This document shows, piece by piece, positions 1-12,000 of a stretch of 21,197 nt of DNA. The stretch lies in contig JAYMSP010003082.1 of NCBI GenBank assembly GCA_036897095.1, positions 1 through 21,197 on the forward strand, in the 5' to 3' direction. Made by a program: the position numbers and the translations under genes. Numbering within the stretch: the first letter of the stretch is position 1; each line of letters opens with the position of its first letter. The notes below the pieces were generated by a model, which did no database searches, was not told the DNA's origin, and worked only from the letters and a program-made list of their open reading frames with translations. Source of the DNA: Plantago elongata. Lineage: Eukaryota > Streptophyta > Magnoliopsida > Lamiales > Plantaginaceae.

Positions 1-78
1 GCGGTATTGTGGACAGTTAGTGATTTTCCCGCATATTCTATGTTATCTGGAAGAAAAACTTCGGGATTTAAGGCTTGA
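1..78 (+). pseudogene. CACTA (En/Spm) tnp2-type transposase remnant
   Basis: The first frame from base 1 is open up to a TGA at 76-78 and contains WTVSDFPAYSMLSG. This closely resembles the W-T-I-x-D-F-P-A-Y-G-M-L-S-G block that I know from plant CACTA transposases of the tnp2 family. After SG the frame reads RKTSGFKA and stops. In the family a similar GRKTSWF stretch lies some 20-30 residues further on, so an internal deletion may have joined the two blocks. Nothing recognisable of the transposase follows to the right, so this is the broken 3' side of a fragment that continues beyond the left edge of the window. The family call rests on a short peptide and is from memory. Confidence 0.5.
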
Positions 79-1568
79 GAACAAATGACTTGAAGCTATT
101 TTTAAGATTTTAGCAAGAAAGGAAGGCATTACAATAATCAAAATGATGAGGGTTTTATAGCAAGAAAGAGACAACAATTCAAAAAAAGGGTAACATGACG
201 GCTAGTTTTTCAAATTTAATTCAAATCAATTACAAATAAGCTCTCAATTATGTCTTGTTGATTACAGTCCCCATGTGCCTTATACGTGATGTTATGGAAC
301 TTTACTGAAATTTGAGAGAAATCAATTATAAAATCATCCATGAAATATAAATGGTCAATTACAGATAGGTAAACTGTCAATCCACCAAAATAAAACGACA
401 ATTAAAGAAAAAGCAAAAGAAAAGAAAAAGGGGTCAAATAAATTAAAGAAAAGTAAAAATAAAAAAAGTGATGACATTTTCGTTTTTAACATTTTGGTCA
501 ATATCAACATGAACGGATACCACATCATTATCAAAGTTGACTTTTGGAGCTGGATGTAATTAGAAATTGAGTCATTTGTTAATTCTGAGACTATCTATAA
601 ATTAAGTCAATTTAAGAAATTCTTGAACTAATTATCAATTTAAGGGATAGTAAATATAACTTTTACTCGTTTATATGAATCAATCAGCACCTAAAATATA
701 AATTAGAGATATAAGATCGGTTGATGAACATCTGAGTCCATTTGGGTAACTACTTCAATAACAGAAGCAAAATAATCATTTACTAGTACTTGTTAACTTT
801 TAATTAAGACATCTAGTATGGTACTAATATTTTTGAGGTTTTTTTTAATCACCTCTTTAAAGTATAGTTTAGTTTATACCAGACTTGTTTTATTTATATA
901 TATATATATATCGAAGTAGATCAGATTAATATACTAGACTGAGGAGATCTAGGAGCTGTGTGTTGGAGAAAATCAAGGAGATGAAAGAAAGATGCAAAAA
1001 CATGGATGTGAAATGAGGGAGAAAAATGAGGTTAGCTAGATTGAAAGCTTGTCTTTTACCTAGTTGTTTTGTTGATTTAAATCAAGAACTTTTAATAAAT
1101 CGATTGTTTCTATTAGTAACTTCGGCATGAACCTGAAGCTAGGTGGATATCTGCTAGAAAACAAACACATCTATTCTTTATTTTCCGTGGTCAATCAAAT
1201 TATAGGTGTCTCAGAAATATTGTTGCCAAAATCCATTATAAACGTGATTGATGGAAAATATTATTGCACTCTAAATAGTTGTATAATATAAACTTTAAAC
1301 AGTGTGAAAACAGCCCCCAAATGTCCAAATGGCATTACTGCTGGAGGACCCACCATCGTCGGTGGTGGTGGAATATCAATCACCCTAAGTCCTAACCCAC
1401 ACATGTGATTGTGACATAGACTAGGGGTACCCTCAATTTTCGTTATATTATAAATGTTACATATATTATTTATAAATATATATTTTTTTATAAATATATT
1501 ATTTTTAATTTAAATTTTAACAATATATATGGACAATTTATAACCAAAAACATTTTGAGATTAAATAT
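79..1568. other. AT-rich intergenic DNA, no gene seen
   Basis: Both strands are broken by frequent stops, and no conserved peptide, RNA gene or paired terminal repeats could be recognised. The only local structure is a short (TA)n run at about 895-911. The stretch is best read as decayed intergenic DNA between the transposase remnant and the MITE. Confidence 0.6.
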
Positions 1569-1570
1569 TA

Positions 1571-1724
1571 CTTCCTCTGTCCCATGATAAATGACTTTTT
1601 TACTTGTTGGCATAAAGTTTAACGTGTAGTGTAAAATGTCGCGGGACAAATGCACATGAGATGTATATTTGTAGTGGTACATCTATATCAGGAATAAGGG
1701 ATATTTATTCCGGAACAGAGGGAG
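1571..1724. mobile_element. Stowaway-like MITE (Tc1/mariner), complete
   Basis: The left end reads CTTCCTCTGTCCC and the right end, on the other strand, reads CTCCCTCTGTTCC. These are terminal inverted repeats of the Stowaway type (consensus CTCCCTCYGT). Both arms continue in near complementarity through ATAAAT. A TA dinucleotide lies directly outside each end (1569-1570 and 1725-1726), the target duplication expected of Tc1/mariner elements. The body is 154 bp, AT-rich and non-coding, as usual for the group. It lies about 0.6 kb upstream of the start codon of the DUF1195 gene. The tips are slightly diverged, so the insertion is not recent. Confidence 0.8.
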
Positions 1725-1797
1725 TACAAAAACGGACCCAACATACATTAATAAAATATTGTAACTCAGCGGCTATTGTGTTAATATATTGATACAA

Positions 1798-1919
1798 CAC
1801 AATAATTCATGTGTCTTTTATTTTTAACGATAAAGGTGACTCGAACCCCTGAACTGTTGGTTAAAGTTGAAGCGTATTATCAACTGAGTTGTATTTTATT
1901 GTCACAATAAGTCATGTGT
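1798..1919 (-). mobile_element. tRNA-derived short retroelement (SINE-like) with 17-bp target duplication
   Basis: The element proper is 1815-1902. On the - strand it starts with a tRNA-like head: AACTCAGTTGATA corresponds to a tRNA D-arm (pol III A box), and GGGTTCGAGTCACC (1835-1848) is a T-arm with B box. It ends in the A-rich tail TTAAAAATAAAA. It is flanked by 17-bp direct repeats, CACAATAATTCATGTGT at 1798-1814 and CACAATAAGTCATGTGT at 1903-1919, which differ at one base. An A-rich tail plus a long target duplication is the mark of LINE-mediated insertion. At 88 bp it is shorter than most plant SINEs, so it may be a truncated SINE or a retroposed tRNA. Confidence 0.72.
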
Positions 1920-2326
1920 TAATATATTATTATAATATAAAGGGTCTATAATTGTAATAAATTTTGTGGAGTATATGTTCATGTGATGCATCACATATAT
2001 AACTTATATAAATATGCATTTGTTTTTAATATTATATTGTATAATAATTTGGTCAAAATTAAATACACGGTAATTTTAGTAAGTAAAATTAACGAAATGG
2101 TTTACTGTGGTACTGAATTCCATTCCATATCTCACACTCTACTCTTCCATTCTTTCACATTCCCCATTAAAACTCTCACACATCACACACACACTTCATA
2201 ACTTAACTTGACTCAACTCAACCACCCAATTCAATTCTCTCTCACTCATCTCAACTCAACTCCATCAACTAACATTCAAGTACAAAGCAAAAAAATCAAT
2301 TCTTGCAAGCACCCCATAAAGCAGAA
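1920..2326 (+). promoter_or_regulatory. Presumed promoter and leader of the DUF1195 gene
   Basis: From about 2110 to the ATG at 2327 the + strand becomes strongly C/T/A-rich (repeated CTCA, CACA and CTCTCTC runs, few G). This is typical of a plant 5' untranslated leader with pyrimidine patches. A TATATAAAT string at 2005-2013 could be a TATA element, but its distance to the leader is not tested, and such strings are frequent in this AT-rich DNA. No other site can be supported. Confidence 0.35.
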
Positions 2327-3757
2327 ATGAGGGATGAAGAAGCTCAAACTATGACAACCACCAATATCAACAGCAACAGCAACGGAAGCAGTAGCAGTGT
2401 TTCCTCTTCTGTGAAGAAAGATGTGGGCTTCTTTGAGAATGGTGTTTTTGGAAGAGGAAAGTACAAGTTGTGGGTTTTGGGTGCTATCGTTTTGCTTGCT
2501 GTTTGGTCCATGTTCACTGGCACTGTAACTCTCAAATGGTCCTCTGTTAATCTCAAACACTCCCCTGATGAGTTTGATACTTCTATCCGTGCTGATCTTG
2601 ATATTCTGGTACTAAAAATCGCATCTTTTTCCATTTTACTTGCTCTTACCAGGACTGTTTTTGAGTGACAGACTTGCCTTTAGGAACCTAGTTGATTGTC
2701 TTCTAAGAATGTCTTCAAAAGCTTTCTGTAATGATAACCATTAGTTTATAGTTAAACTGGCATCTTGAAACTTGAACACTTAGAATTAAACTAAATAATT
2801 GAATGGAGCAGTAATATTTTAGTGTAAATTTTGACTTGTTAATTGTTGTATCTTGTTTAAATCCAATTGTAATTAAGTATGTTTAGGCTTCTTCACTAAG
2901 CTATGATGAAGAAGCCAATAATCCCACACGTACTTTTTGGAGTGGAAAGTTTCTGGTGGCTTCTAATGAAGATAACATTTTTAAGGGCCTTAAGAATCTT
3001 GCTTTTCTTCTTCTTTAGTCTATTTGTGCTGAGTTGTTGTTGTTGACATGTTGGTGGTGATTATTTTAATGATCTTGTACGCATATTGGGAACTTGTAGG
3101 ATGTAGATGAAAGGGGAAAAATGGTGAGGCAAATGTGGAACTCATACAAGCATAGTAAAATGATGAGCGTGCCTAGTTTCTGGCGAGAAGCGTTTGCGGC
3201 AGCATACCAGGACTTAACCAATGAAGCTCCTGGCGTGCAGAATGCTGCACTTATCGAGATAGCCAAGTTGTCATTCCAGTCCACGGACGTGCAAGACTCT
3301 GCTCAAGATCAATCTGACAGGTAGCTTAGCTAGCTATCTCTTTTTGGTTTTTGCTGGGTGTTTGTAATTGACAATCTGAGCACTCCTTGGTAGACTTGCC
3401 TTTGTATGAATGCAAAACTTGTTTATCAAAATGCGATAGAGAGTTGTCTCAACTGACATTTCTTTTTGGTCATTTGGTAAAAATGCTCAGAATCTGAAAT
3501 TCTTCGATCAAGTAAAACTATAAACCACTGCGCACTATATCTTGTGCATAGTTAACCTGGTCCTAAAGTAGAGAGCATTGCAACAGGCTAACAACTACAA
3601 TATGCAGGAAGAAGAATCTATAAGAAATGAAACTGGCATAGTATGATGCATCAACTCATGTGCACTTGTTATATTTTCATGATTTAATACTAACTCAATT
3701 ACGGTACTTTTCCTTCACAGAACAGCAGAGGAAATGGGATCAATAAAGCAGCGATGA
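2327..3757 (+). CDS. DUF1195-family small membrane protein, three exons
   Basis: Preferred exons are 2327-2608, 3100-3320 and 3721-3757, encoding 179 aa. Exon 1 ends at a phase-0 GT donor; exon 2 opens after TTGTAG with DVDERGK. A TAG at 3322-3324 would end a 168-aa form. However, CAG/GTAGCT at 3320/3321 is a good donor, and the intron has a perfect TACTAAC branch site (3688-3694) 26 nt before a TTCCTTCACAG acceptor, adding TAEEMGSIKQR. The N-terminus is Ser/Asn-rich; one hydrophobic segment (about residues 48-66, WVLGAIVLLAVW) predicts a single membrane pass. Behind it is a helical domain with the MVRQMW, FWREAFAAAYQDL and GVQNAALIEIAKLS blocks typical of DUF1195. Function is unknown. I chose the ATG at 2327 because the open frame upstream has no ATG. 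The family call is from memory of the motif pattern. Confidence 0.78.
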
Positions 3758-4560
3758 TTATGGTGAAAATAGCTGCCCTGAGTTAATGTACTAATTAGGT
3801 TATCAGCAGTGGCGATAAAATTCCCTGCTTGGAAGAATAATACTATGTCTAAATTACAGCGTTTGTATCTGATTGAAAATCGATCAGATACATTTCATGT
3901 TATGCTGCAGTTTTTTTTCTTAACTTGTACCAGTATTTTTTGCAATTATGAAAAGAATTCAGTGTGATCCTTCACTTATTCCAATCTCAGCAGGAAATGT
4001 TTAGTTAATAGTAAGAGTTTTAGGGGTTGAAAGGATGGTGCTTAATTATATCAACAAAAACATGTGAATGTTGCTACTGGAGGTATAGAGGACTATCTTT
4101 CCCTTGGGATATAGTAGGAGATTTGAGAAACTTGAAGTTGAAATGTGACTATCTTTGGCATGAGTTTTGGAAGATTATCCAGGTTCAAACTACCTTGGCA
4201 TATGAAAATATACATTTCGTTGGACTTACAAATGAGTGGATTATCCCACCATTTCTACATCTTTTGCTTCAAAAGACCTTGAAGACGCATTATTCATGTA
4301 ATTTACCACTTTATTCAAGTACAAACTTCTCTTGAAAGGCAGTGTTTAGATAACTCATACCTCATCATTTTTCACCATTTCTTTTAACTAATGATAATAA
4401 TAAGTATAAAAAAAGCTGTGAAGATATTGTCTGTACATATTTGACAGAATCACAAGTGAGATATAATGCCCTCTTCCACAAAATTCAAATTTCACAATGA
4501 CCAACCTGGCACAGTATATAATTCTAAAATGTTCCAAACATAAACTTTTTATCATTGTCA
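3758..4560. other. 3' flank of the DUF1195 gene
   Basis: The first few hundred bases are presumably 3' untranslated sequence, but no clear polyadenylation signal stands out. A 309-bp open stretch on the + strand (4027-4335) lacks an ATG at its start and resembles no protein I know, so it is not called as a gene. Confidence 0.4.
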
Positions 4561-4616
4561 ATAGAAGAGTGGTCATTGAATCCGGCCGTCAAAGGAGCTC
4601 CAACAGCCGGCCATCA

Positions 4617-4671
4617 GGTCGGCCAAACACACAAGCATCGGTTGCTTGTGTGTTTGAACGGCCTTATGACC
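4617..4671. repeat. Strong hairpin, 13-bp perfect arms
   Basis: AAACACACAAGCA (4625-4637) and TGCTTGTGTGTTT (4643-4655) are perfect inverted copies around the 5-base loop TCGGT. The pairing continues imperfectly outward: GGTCGGCC on the left faces GGCC and GACC on the right. There is no T-run that would suggest a terminator, and it lies between two convergent plant genes. It may be the core or tip of a small foldback or MITE-like element, or produce a small RNA hairpin; neither can be shown here. Confidence 0.7.
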
Positions 4672-4699
4672 GTTTTCATTTTTTTTGGACAAGCTTGTG

Positions 4700-5120
4700 C
4701 TGATCCACACTTTTATATATTTTTTTAATTTTTTTATTATAATTTTTAAAATATAAAAGTTATACCGTTTTTTATGATTTTTCATTCTCTACAAATATAG
4801 ACTATTTTGACTATATTTTAATTCTTTTAAATTTTACGATTTTTAAACTCGTATCTGAAATTCAATAAAATAAATTCTAAAATTAGTTTTAATGATGTAA
4901 TTTGATTAATTTCAACCTCCAATCACTCTTAAAAATATATTAAACATGTTATAAAAAATATTTAAAAAATAATAATAAAAAAAAAAAAAAACTATTCATA
5001 ATCATCCAAATGACCCGTTGAACAAGATTTTCATCTAAGTGCAGTGATCATCAGAATGATCATCGCTGCATCACTGCTGACCACCACAATTCACGATCAT
5101 CCAAACGGCCCATTGGCAAT
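4700..5120. repeat. AT-rich tract and decayed transposon-like repeats
   Basis: A very AT-rich tract with an A-run ending near 4991 is followed by two related blocks. ATCATCCAAATGACCCGTTG (5001-5020) and ATCATCCAAACGGCCCATTG (5096-5115) are direct repeats. Between them lies an imperfect palindrome in which GCAGTGAT (5041-5048) faces ATCACTGC (5070-5077). ATCCAAACGGCC-like ends occur on several plant hAT-type MITEs, but no complete pair of terminal repeats or target duplication could be found, so only a remnant is called. Confidence 0.35.
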
Positions 5121-5493
5121 GGTCTGACTCAATTACCTTTCCAACTAAGTTGTTCTGGACCTAGCATTTGAAGCTCCCAATTACCCTACTAAAATAAATA
5201 AGCAAGGGACAAAGAAGAAAGCACAAAAAAGGAAGAGCAATCAAAAGTAATGTTCTGTAAGGTAGAGAGCTACAAGGGAGCTCATAATCATAGATAGTGA
5301 ACATTAATTCGTACACCTATCAAGTATAAAAACAAAACTACAGTTAATATAACTTAACAAAATTGCCTGAGCAGGTATAGCAGCTCCTGTAGTTGCTCTA
5401 TAAAGAGGAGTTCGTAAAACTGTCCTCTCACAAGTAACAAAACAAGTTAAGGTCAGTCTCAAAACAAATGTATGTACACTTCCTAGTCACTCT

Positions 5494-5979
5494 TTAATCC
5501 TCAACCGTCTGGATCTCTCCCATCATAATCCTGTTGCTAACTACACTGAATCCCAGAACAGAAGGGCTTACTTTCTTCCCTTTCTTTCCCTTCTTCTTTC
5601 CACCTTTTGCAGATCCATCAGTAGCACCTGCAACCTCAACATCGATGTTATCTGAGGTCATGTCTCCCAAGGTAGAGGGTTTCCGCTCATTCTGAATTTT
5701 GAAAGCCATTTCGACCACATCTGCACTCAGGAAATCCTTGTAGTTGAGAAACTTGTCAATGAACTTACGATCACGGTCAACGGAACCAAGATTTTGTGTC
5801 AGTAGCATTTCTGCCTCCTCTCTTGATTGCTTCATGCAAAATTCCAAGAAGCTCGTATCTGGATCAGAAAAATGGGTAGTCAGAACATAATTTTACACAT
5901 TGCATCTCAAGTCAACCTTGTGATATTGATTGCCAACGGTCACACTTTCAGGCTTTTAATAATGATGATGATGATGATG

Positions 5980-6058
<79 letters not shown>

Positions 6059-9000
6059 TATTGGAAAAGACCTGTATTGGTGAGGACCTGAAAGACAGAC
6101 TAATGTTCTTAAGTATAATGTTTTGAACAATATTAGTAATGATTTATGAGTAAACATTTTGTCATTTTTATGTGTGTGTGTATATATATATCTCACTGAT
6201 GTTCATAGTAAAAACCTTCATGATTCCGGATATAATTGTAATGTGTATCGGTCTCTTTTAGCCTATCAGGAAACTTACTCAAATAACAAATTATTTCCTC
6301 CATGAGCTTCCCATTTTGCCACTATAGTCCCTATTTTCCATACTCTCTACCTTACCTAACTAATGATAATAAACTTGCATTCTCAATTTAATCAACCCAA
6401 CATCCTCTCTTATTCCAAATTTTGTCTTTATCCATGTAAATAATAATCAACTTTCCACTTTAACAACCAATCTTCATTCATTTTATCATTTCTCCATTTA
6501 AGTGATAATCAGCTTTTCACTTCACCTTACAAATGAGGACGGGCAATAAAAGTAATGATAATGACTCCACATCAATGATTAAATTTAAACCAGTAAACAG
6601 GGGACAAATTACAAGGCTATGTTAAAAATAAAATCCAAGGGCAGCAAGTGAATTGCACAACTTTAGATGGCTTTAGGTGTAACTCTTAACATGGGGCCAC
6701 TGTTAATCAACTTAGACATCCGGAGGTTATTTATCCTGAATCGGAATCCCATATGAGAGAACAATAAATATATCTACAGAAATAGGAAAACTCTAAATCA
6801 CAAAATGTATAATGATGTGGCACATGGCACAGTTCTCTGCTACATTTTAAACCTAACCAGAAGCGTCTTGTTGGTTTTTAATTTAAAAATGCATATCAGC
6901 ACATGAAGCCTCAACATCCTAGATTTAGACGGAAGAAATAGTGAGCAACATCAAAAGATAGGATGTACCTTTTGACCCAATGAGTCTGCTACACTCACTC
7001 TCGCACCATTCCTTGAAATCCATAGCCTCTGTAATGCATACAATGGTCAGCGTGTCTTTGCTTCCTTTACAATGATAAAAATAAATGAACTAAACACCCA
7101 CTGTACCTGAATGCTTGGACAGGGCCTTCTTTTTTCCTTTCTGGGATGGCAGGGCAGAGGAAGCTGACACAGAAAGTGAAGACTCAGTAGGTTTGCTGCT
7201 GTTAGACTTCTTTTGGCTCAATGACAATCCAGGATTTCCTTTCATAGGGGTGTTTTTGCTTCCCAAACTGCTCTGAGTTCTAAGTACTGGAAAGTCTGGC
7301 CTGCAGGGAATAACACATGAAGTATATCAAGGAACATGAAAGCTAAACTATATGTTGGCATACAAATTTGTACTTCAAAAAAGACACTCATTGAAAACCC
7401 CTTTATTTGATGCACTTGTAATTACCAGAAGACATAAGTGCACCATTTCATATGTATAGAGGTTATAATGCTCATTGGCATTTTCAATGAACTCATAATT
7501 CAAAAACGATACCCCAAGCAACAATGTAGTTGTTCTGACATGAATACCGGCTCAAACATGTGAAGTAAGAACTTCCAATTTTATGCACCCCTTATCAATA
7601 CAAGGCCCACCCCCTCCCCCACAGCACACAGACCCAAAATAACTAAGTAAATAAATGCAGTATCAACTATGAAAGGCATGCAATATCAGGTGCAAACCAT
7701 GTTACCATTCTATAATGAAACAAATGCATAACCAATCCACTTCATTGCAAATAACCAGATCCCACCACCACCCAAATGGGCATTGTCCACATAAACACTA
7801 GACTATAGTGAAAAAAACAAAAAGAGTGGCAGCACTCTGGATCCAAGTTATCTCAGTATTAGTATGAAAACCAACTGAACATACATGATTGTTGAGAACA
7901 TTATAACTAAGCATAAAAATATCAGTAGACAAAAAAGTTAACAGTGATGAATAATAACAAGCCTGTAGAGCATGCAAAAATATAAATATTAAGTATATTA
8001 GTGTCATAGGATATAATGACATACTGCTTTCCGTCTGGCTTAGACTGCTCTACAGGTCCCCAGAACAGATCATCCTCAACGTTATGTTTTCGTTGAGAAG
8101 CTTGTGAATTAATCTGCATTGCTGGTGAAGCCTTTGCAGGAGATGTAGACAGTGACCAAGATGGAGTGCTTCCACGGGCAGATTGATTTGTGGCAGGCTT
8201 CTGAGGTGGCAAGGTCTGAATCGGTTGTGACGAAGAAGACCCTTTTTTCCCCTGTTCCTTCAGGATATCCCTTAGTGATGTCGTTTTGTTTGGCTTCCCA
8301 GAATCAGTGGACCAAGCAGGTGCAGGAGAAGGACTTGCCGGTTCCTCCCTCCAAAGAACAAAATCTCCCAAGGAAGGGCCAGAAGGCACTGCAGGTAACA
8401 CTTCCTTCTCCTGTTGTACCTGGCGGTTGGGTTTGATCTTCTCAGCAGGGCTGGAATCAATTGCAGCTGCAGGAGCAACCTTAGAGCCCCCACTCTTGGC
8501 CTTAGCGGCCTTTTTGCGATTCTTTTTGGTGTCTTTCGCCGATATAAAGTCATTATCATCATTGTTAGAGCTCGTTATGGGTGCAACAGGTACCACTGGT
8601 GTGCTCTCCAAAACCACCTTCTCTTTTTCACTTAACTTGGCAACACTGCTATCCCAGAATAGATCATCATGATTATTCTTGCTCTTGGGTATTAACGAAC
8701 CATCTGATTTTGCAGAATTTACAACAGTATTGGCAGAATCAGGCCAACTTTCACTGGATACCTTCTGATCAGGATTCACTACTACGCCAGCCCATGGACT
8801 GGGAATGCTCATGGAACTCACAGGTGTTGAGATCTCAGGCAGTGTCATTTCTTCCCGTGCTCTCCTCTGCTCTTCTTGTTGTATTTCTAAGAATGATTTT
8901 GGCTTGAAACCCGGAGCAGGTTTCCATGCCCGTTGGGAAGCCTGTGTTTGATCATTCATCTGGGCAACTTGTCCAGGCTGACCATATGACTCAGTCATCA

Positions 9001-12000
9001 CACCATCTCTGTCTGCAAGCTTCAATTCAGGTACCAAGTTTTGACCTGGTAGAAGATCCGCATCCTTAGCAGACAACTTTTCAATCTTTGATTTAGCAGC
9101 AGCTGCATCCCCTTGGACAAGTGATGTGTCCAGTTTTGATTCACTAGAGTTCGCCTGTTGCGGCTTGGGCATTCCCTTCAGTGGATCTGTGGAGACCTTT
9201 GAGGACTTTTGTTTTCTGGACTTCTTCTCTGAAGATTTTTTAACTTCCCGTACTTCAGTACTTTTCACTTCCTTTATGGGAGAGGATTCACGAATTTTAT
9301 GCTGTCCTGCATCATGCACTTCTTCAGATGCGCTCCCTGGAGTCTCTGCCAATGCATTTGCATCTTTGTATACCGCCATCTTCTCACGACCAACTCTTGA
9401 CTTCTCGGAAACCAATTCCTCCACATGATCTTCAACTAGAAAACTTGACGATGATTCAGTTTTCATGACTTTGAGTTTTTCATCATAATAGGATGCATGT
9501 TCCAAATGGTGCTTGCTTGCTTCTTCCGACGATGGTGCCATATCTAGGCCACCCTGTGGCATAGAGGAGACTTGGTCATTTAGAGAGCTATCCCAGATTC
9601 TCTCCTTCATATCATTGGCAAAAATTTGGTGTGGCAAATGCTTAGAGGTTTCTAAATCAATACTGGAGCTACGGTCCTGAGGAGCACTCGGAGGCACAAT
9701 ATAACCAGCTGAATTTGAATGTTCATCTTGCACATTTGGAACTTGTGAACTCAAATGAAACAAGTCATGTGGTTGTTGAAAACGGTTATTGTCCACCACA
9801 TTGGCATTTCCAGTGGCAAAACTACCAGTTTGCAATTGCGCAAATGGTAGCTCACCTAATCGCTGATTTTGATGCTCAGAGAGCACTTGTGAAAGCAATT
9901 GCTGCTGCTGACGTATTAACTGCTGCTGCTCTTCTTGCTTCTGTTGATGCTGCTTAAGCAACAAAAATTTATCCAATGCAGACAGCTGCTGTGGAGGAAC
10001 TGGGGCCTGTGTTTGCAGTTGTTGCAGCAAGTATTGTTGTTGCAGCATATTTAGGACTTGAGGATCTTGAGGAAGCCCTGAAGAGAGGAGTTTTTCTGCA
10101 TTTAACAGGTTGGCTGGGTTATCCAAAGAGTGACCTAGAATGCTGGCAACAGACGGATTCTGTGACTGCAGTCTCGACTGTTGTATCCCAAATGCAGATT
10201 GTGGAGGAATCTGGTTTTGGTGAGGGTCCAATTTAGGGTCCGACCGCCCTTGATCAGGGAAATTCAACCAACTACCAGCTGCATTATTAGCATTGGAGGT
10301 GGAACGATCAGGTAATCCTTGAAGGACAGACAATAAGTCAACATTCTGAGGATGATGCTGCACCCGCACATTCTCTGCAACAGATGAGGGGAACTTCGAG
10401 TGAGCCAGTGAGGCATCATTTGCATCAGCCATTGAAGCTGCATCTCTCCCTGGCCATGCTGCATAAGGGTTTGTCAGAGATCTTTGCCTCTCCAGAGTCA
10501 TCCTTTTGGCTAATACATATGGGTCATCAACACTATTAGGTCCCATGGGGAGAATTGCACTGGGACTATTTCCACCATAATCCTGCATGCCTGTAAAGAA
10601 AAATATTTAAAACCTAATAAAAAGGAAGAAAATTTACAAGACAGTGGATTTGAAGCAATTGTTCACTACTTCAAATGGAAATAGGGATACCTTCTGAGCG
10701 ACCAAACTTCTGAAGGGGTGATGCACCCGTATTACCAGCCATCAATGACTCCAGAAACCTGTTTTCAGCCTCCTTGGCAGAACCAAATTGGAATCTTGAT
10801 TCAGGTCTCAACACATCAGCTACACCAGGAGCTGCACTAAGAGACCCAAAACTGCTGAAGTTCAACCTACTCGGAGCATCTTGGTTTTCACTTGGCTTGG
10901 GCGTGTTAAATCCAGGAGGTGGTCGAGCTTTGGCACGCAAATGGGGCATCACATCTCCAAGTGAACAGAATGTAGAATCAGCTGGTGCATTAGCCAAACG
11001 AACTTGCAACTCAATCCCAAAATATCCAGACTCAAACCATGAGATAATGTCACTCCCTGCAAAAGGGCCTTGAATTTCACCTTGAGGATCTTTGTAGATA
11101 AGTACCAAGTCCTCTGGTGAAGGTTGGGAAACCTTTTGTTGCTCCATTTCTCTGTCGTGTACAGATGATGATTGCCTTCTGAGAAAGGAATCATCGCCCA
11201 TCTGCCAGTTAGGTCCTCTGTTGTTGTTAGATGTATCAACACTGTTTTCCCGAACATTCTTCAAATCATTGTCGCCAGATCGCTCCCTCCAATCATGAGA
11301 AGATGAATAACGTTCTCCAAATGATGGTCTCCATGGACTTGAGTGAAGAATTGAGCCATGTCCTGGCGCGCTTGATTCCCTAGCAGAAGAACCATTATCA
11401 TCCTTGAAAACAGCACGTTCTTCCTTCAGAGCTGAACAAGGCAAGAGATCCTTTTAGCATTAAACTCAAGATTGACGCTTAAAGTCCTAGCCAGAGCATT
11501 GTTTGAACCTCTTGTTAAAAGATTATCGAACTTGACTCTGAAATTTGTCATAGTTTTAAAATAGAATGGATTACTTAGCTAGCTTCAGTCTTTCTTTAGA
11601 AAATACATTGGGTTCTATTAGCGACTTTATCATTGGGTTTTGGGAGAAAATACAATGAGGTATGCCTCACTTTCTCTCTTTCTCCCAAAAAGACAAAAAA
11701 AAAAACAGCAATAATAATAATAGTAAAAAATAATATGTGAGAAGAGGGAGACGAAAAAGGGAACCAGAAATTTTTAAACACCATGGCATACACGGCAATC
11801 TTTTAGGAACGCACAAACGAGCATCAGATAAATAAAACCACATGAACATATAAGCATTCCTACTCCAAAAAAATCATCGACCATAACATGATCTGCTAGA
11901 GTCACAAAATGTCAATCGTATATATCTGTTAGCCAAATTACAGTTAGAAAGTCACAGAAATTCCATCCCCAGCACGGAACAACTCCATAGTTCCTTGAAT

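Noticed and set aside
2303..2326. An upstream extension of the DUF1195 protein (QAPHKAE).
   Set aside because: It would need a non-ATG start; the ATG at 2327 follows a leader-like sequence and is the first ATG of the frame.
4027..4335. A 102-codon open frame on the + strand after the DUF1195 gene.
   Set aside because: It has no ATG at its start, no motif that I recognise, and lies in probable 3' untranslated or intergenic DNA.
5827..6196. Open frames with poly-Ile, poly-Leu and poly-Ser across the microsatellite.
   Set aside because: They are products of the (AAT)n repeat inside an intron and have no other protein character.
8152..10236. Several open frames of 70-130 codons on the + strand and in the other - frames between 8.1 and 10.5 kb.
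   Set aside because: They lie antisense to or in shifted frames of the large seventh exon of the EXA1-like gene, have no conserved motif, and are expected shadows of a long GC-richer exon.
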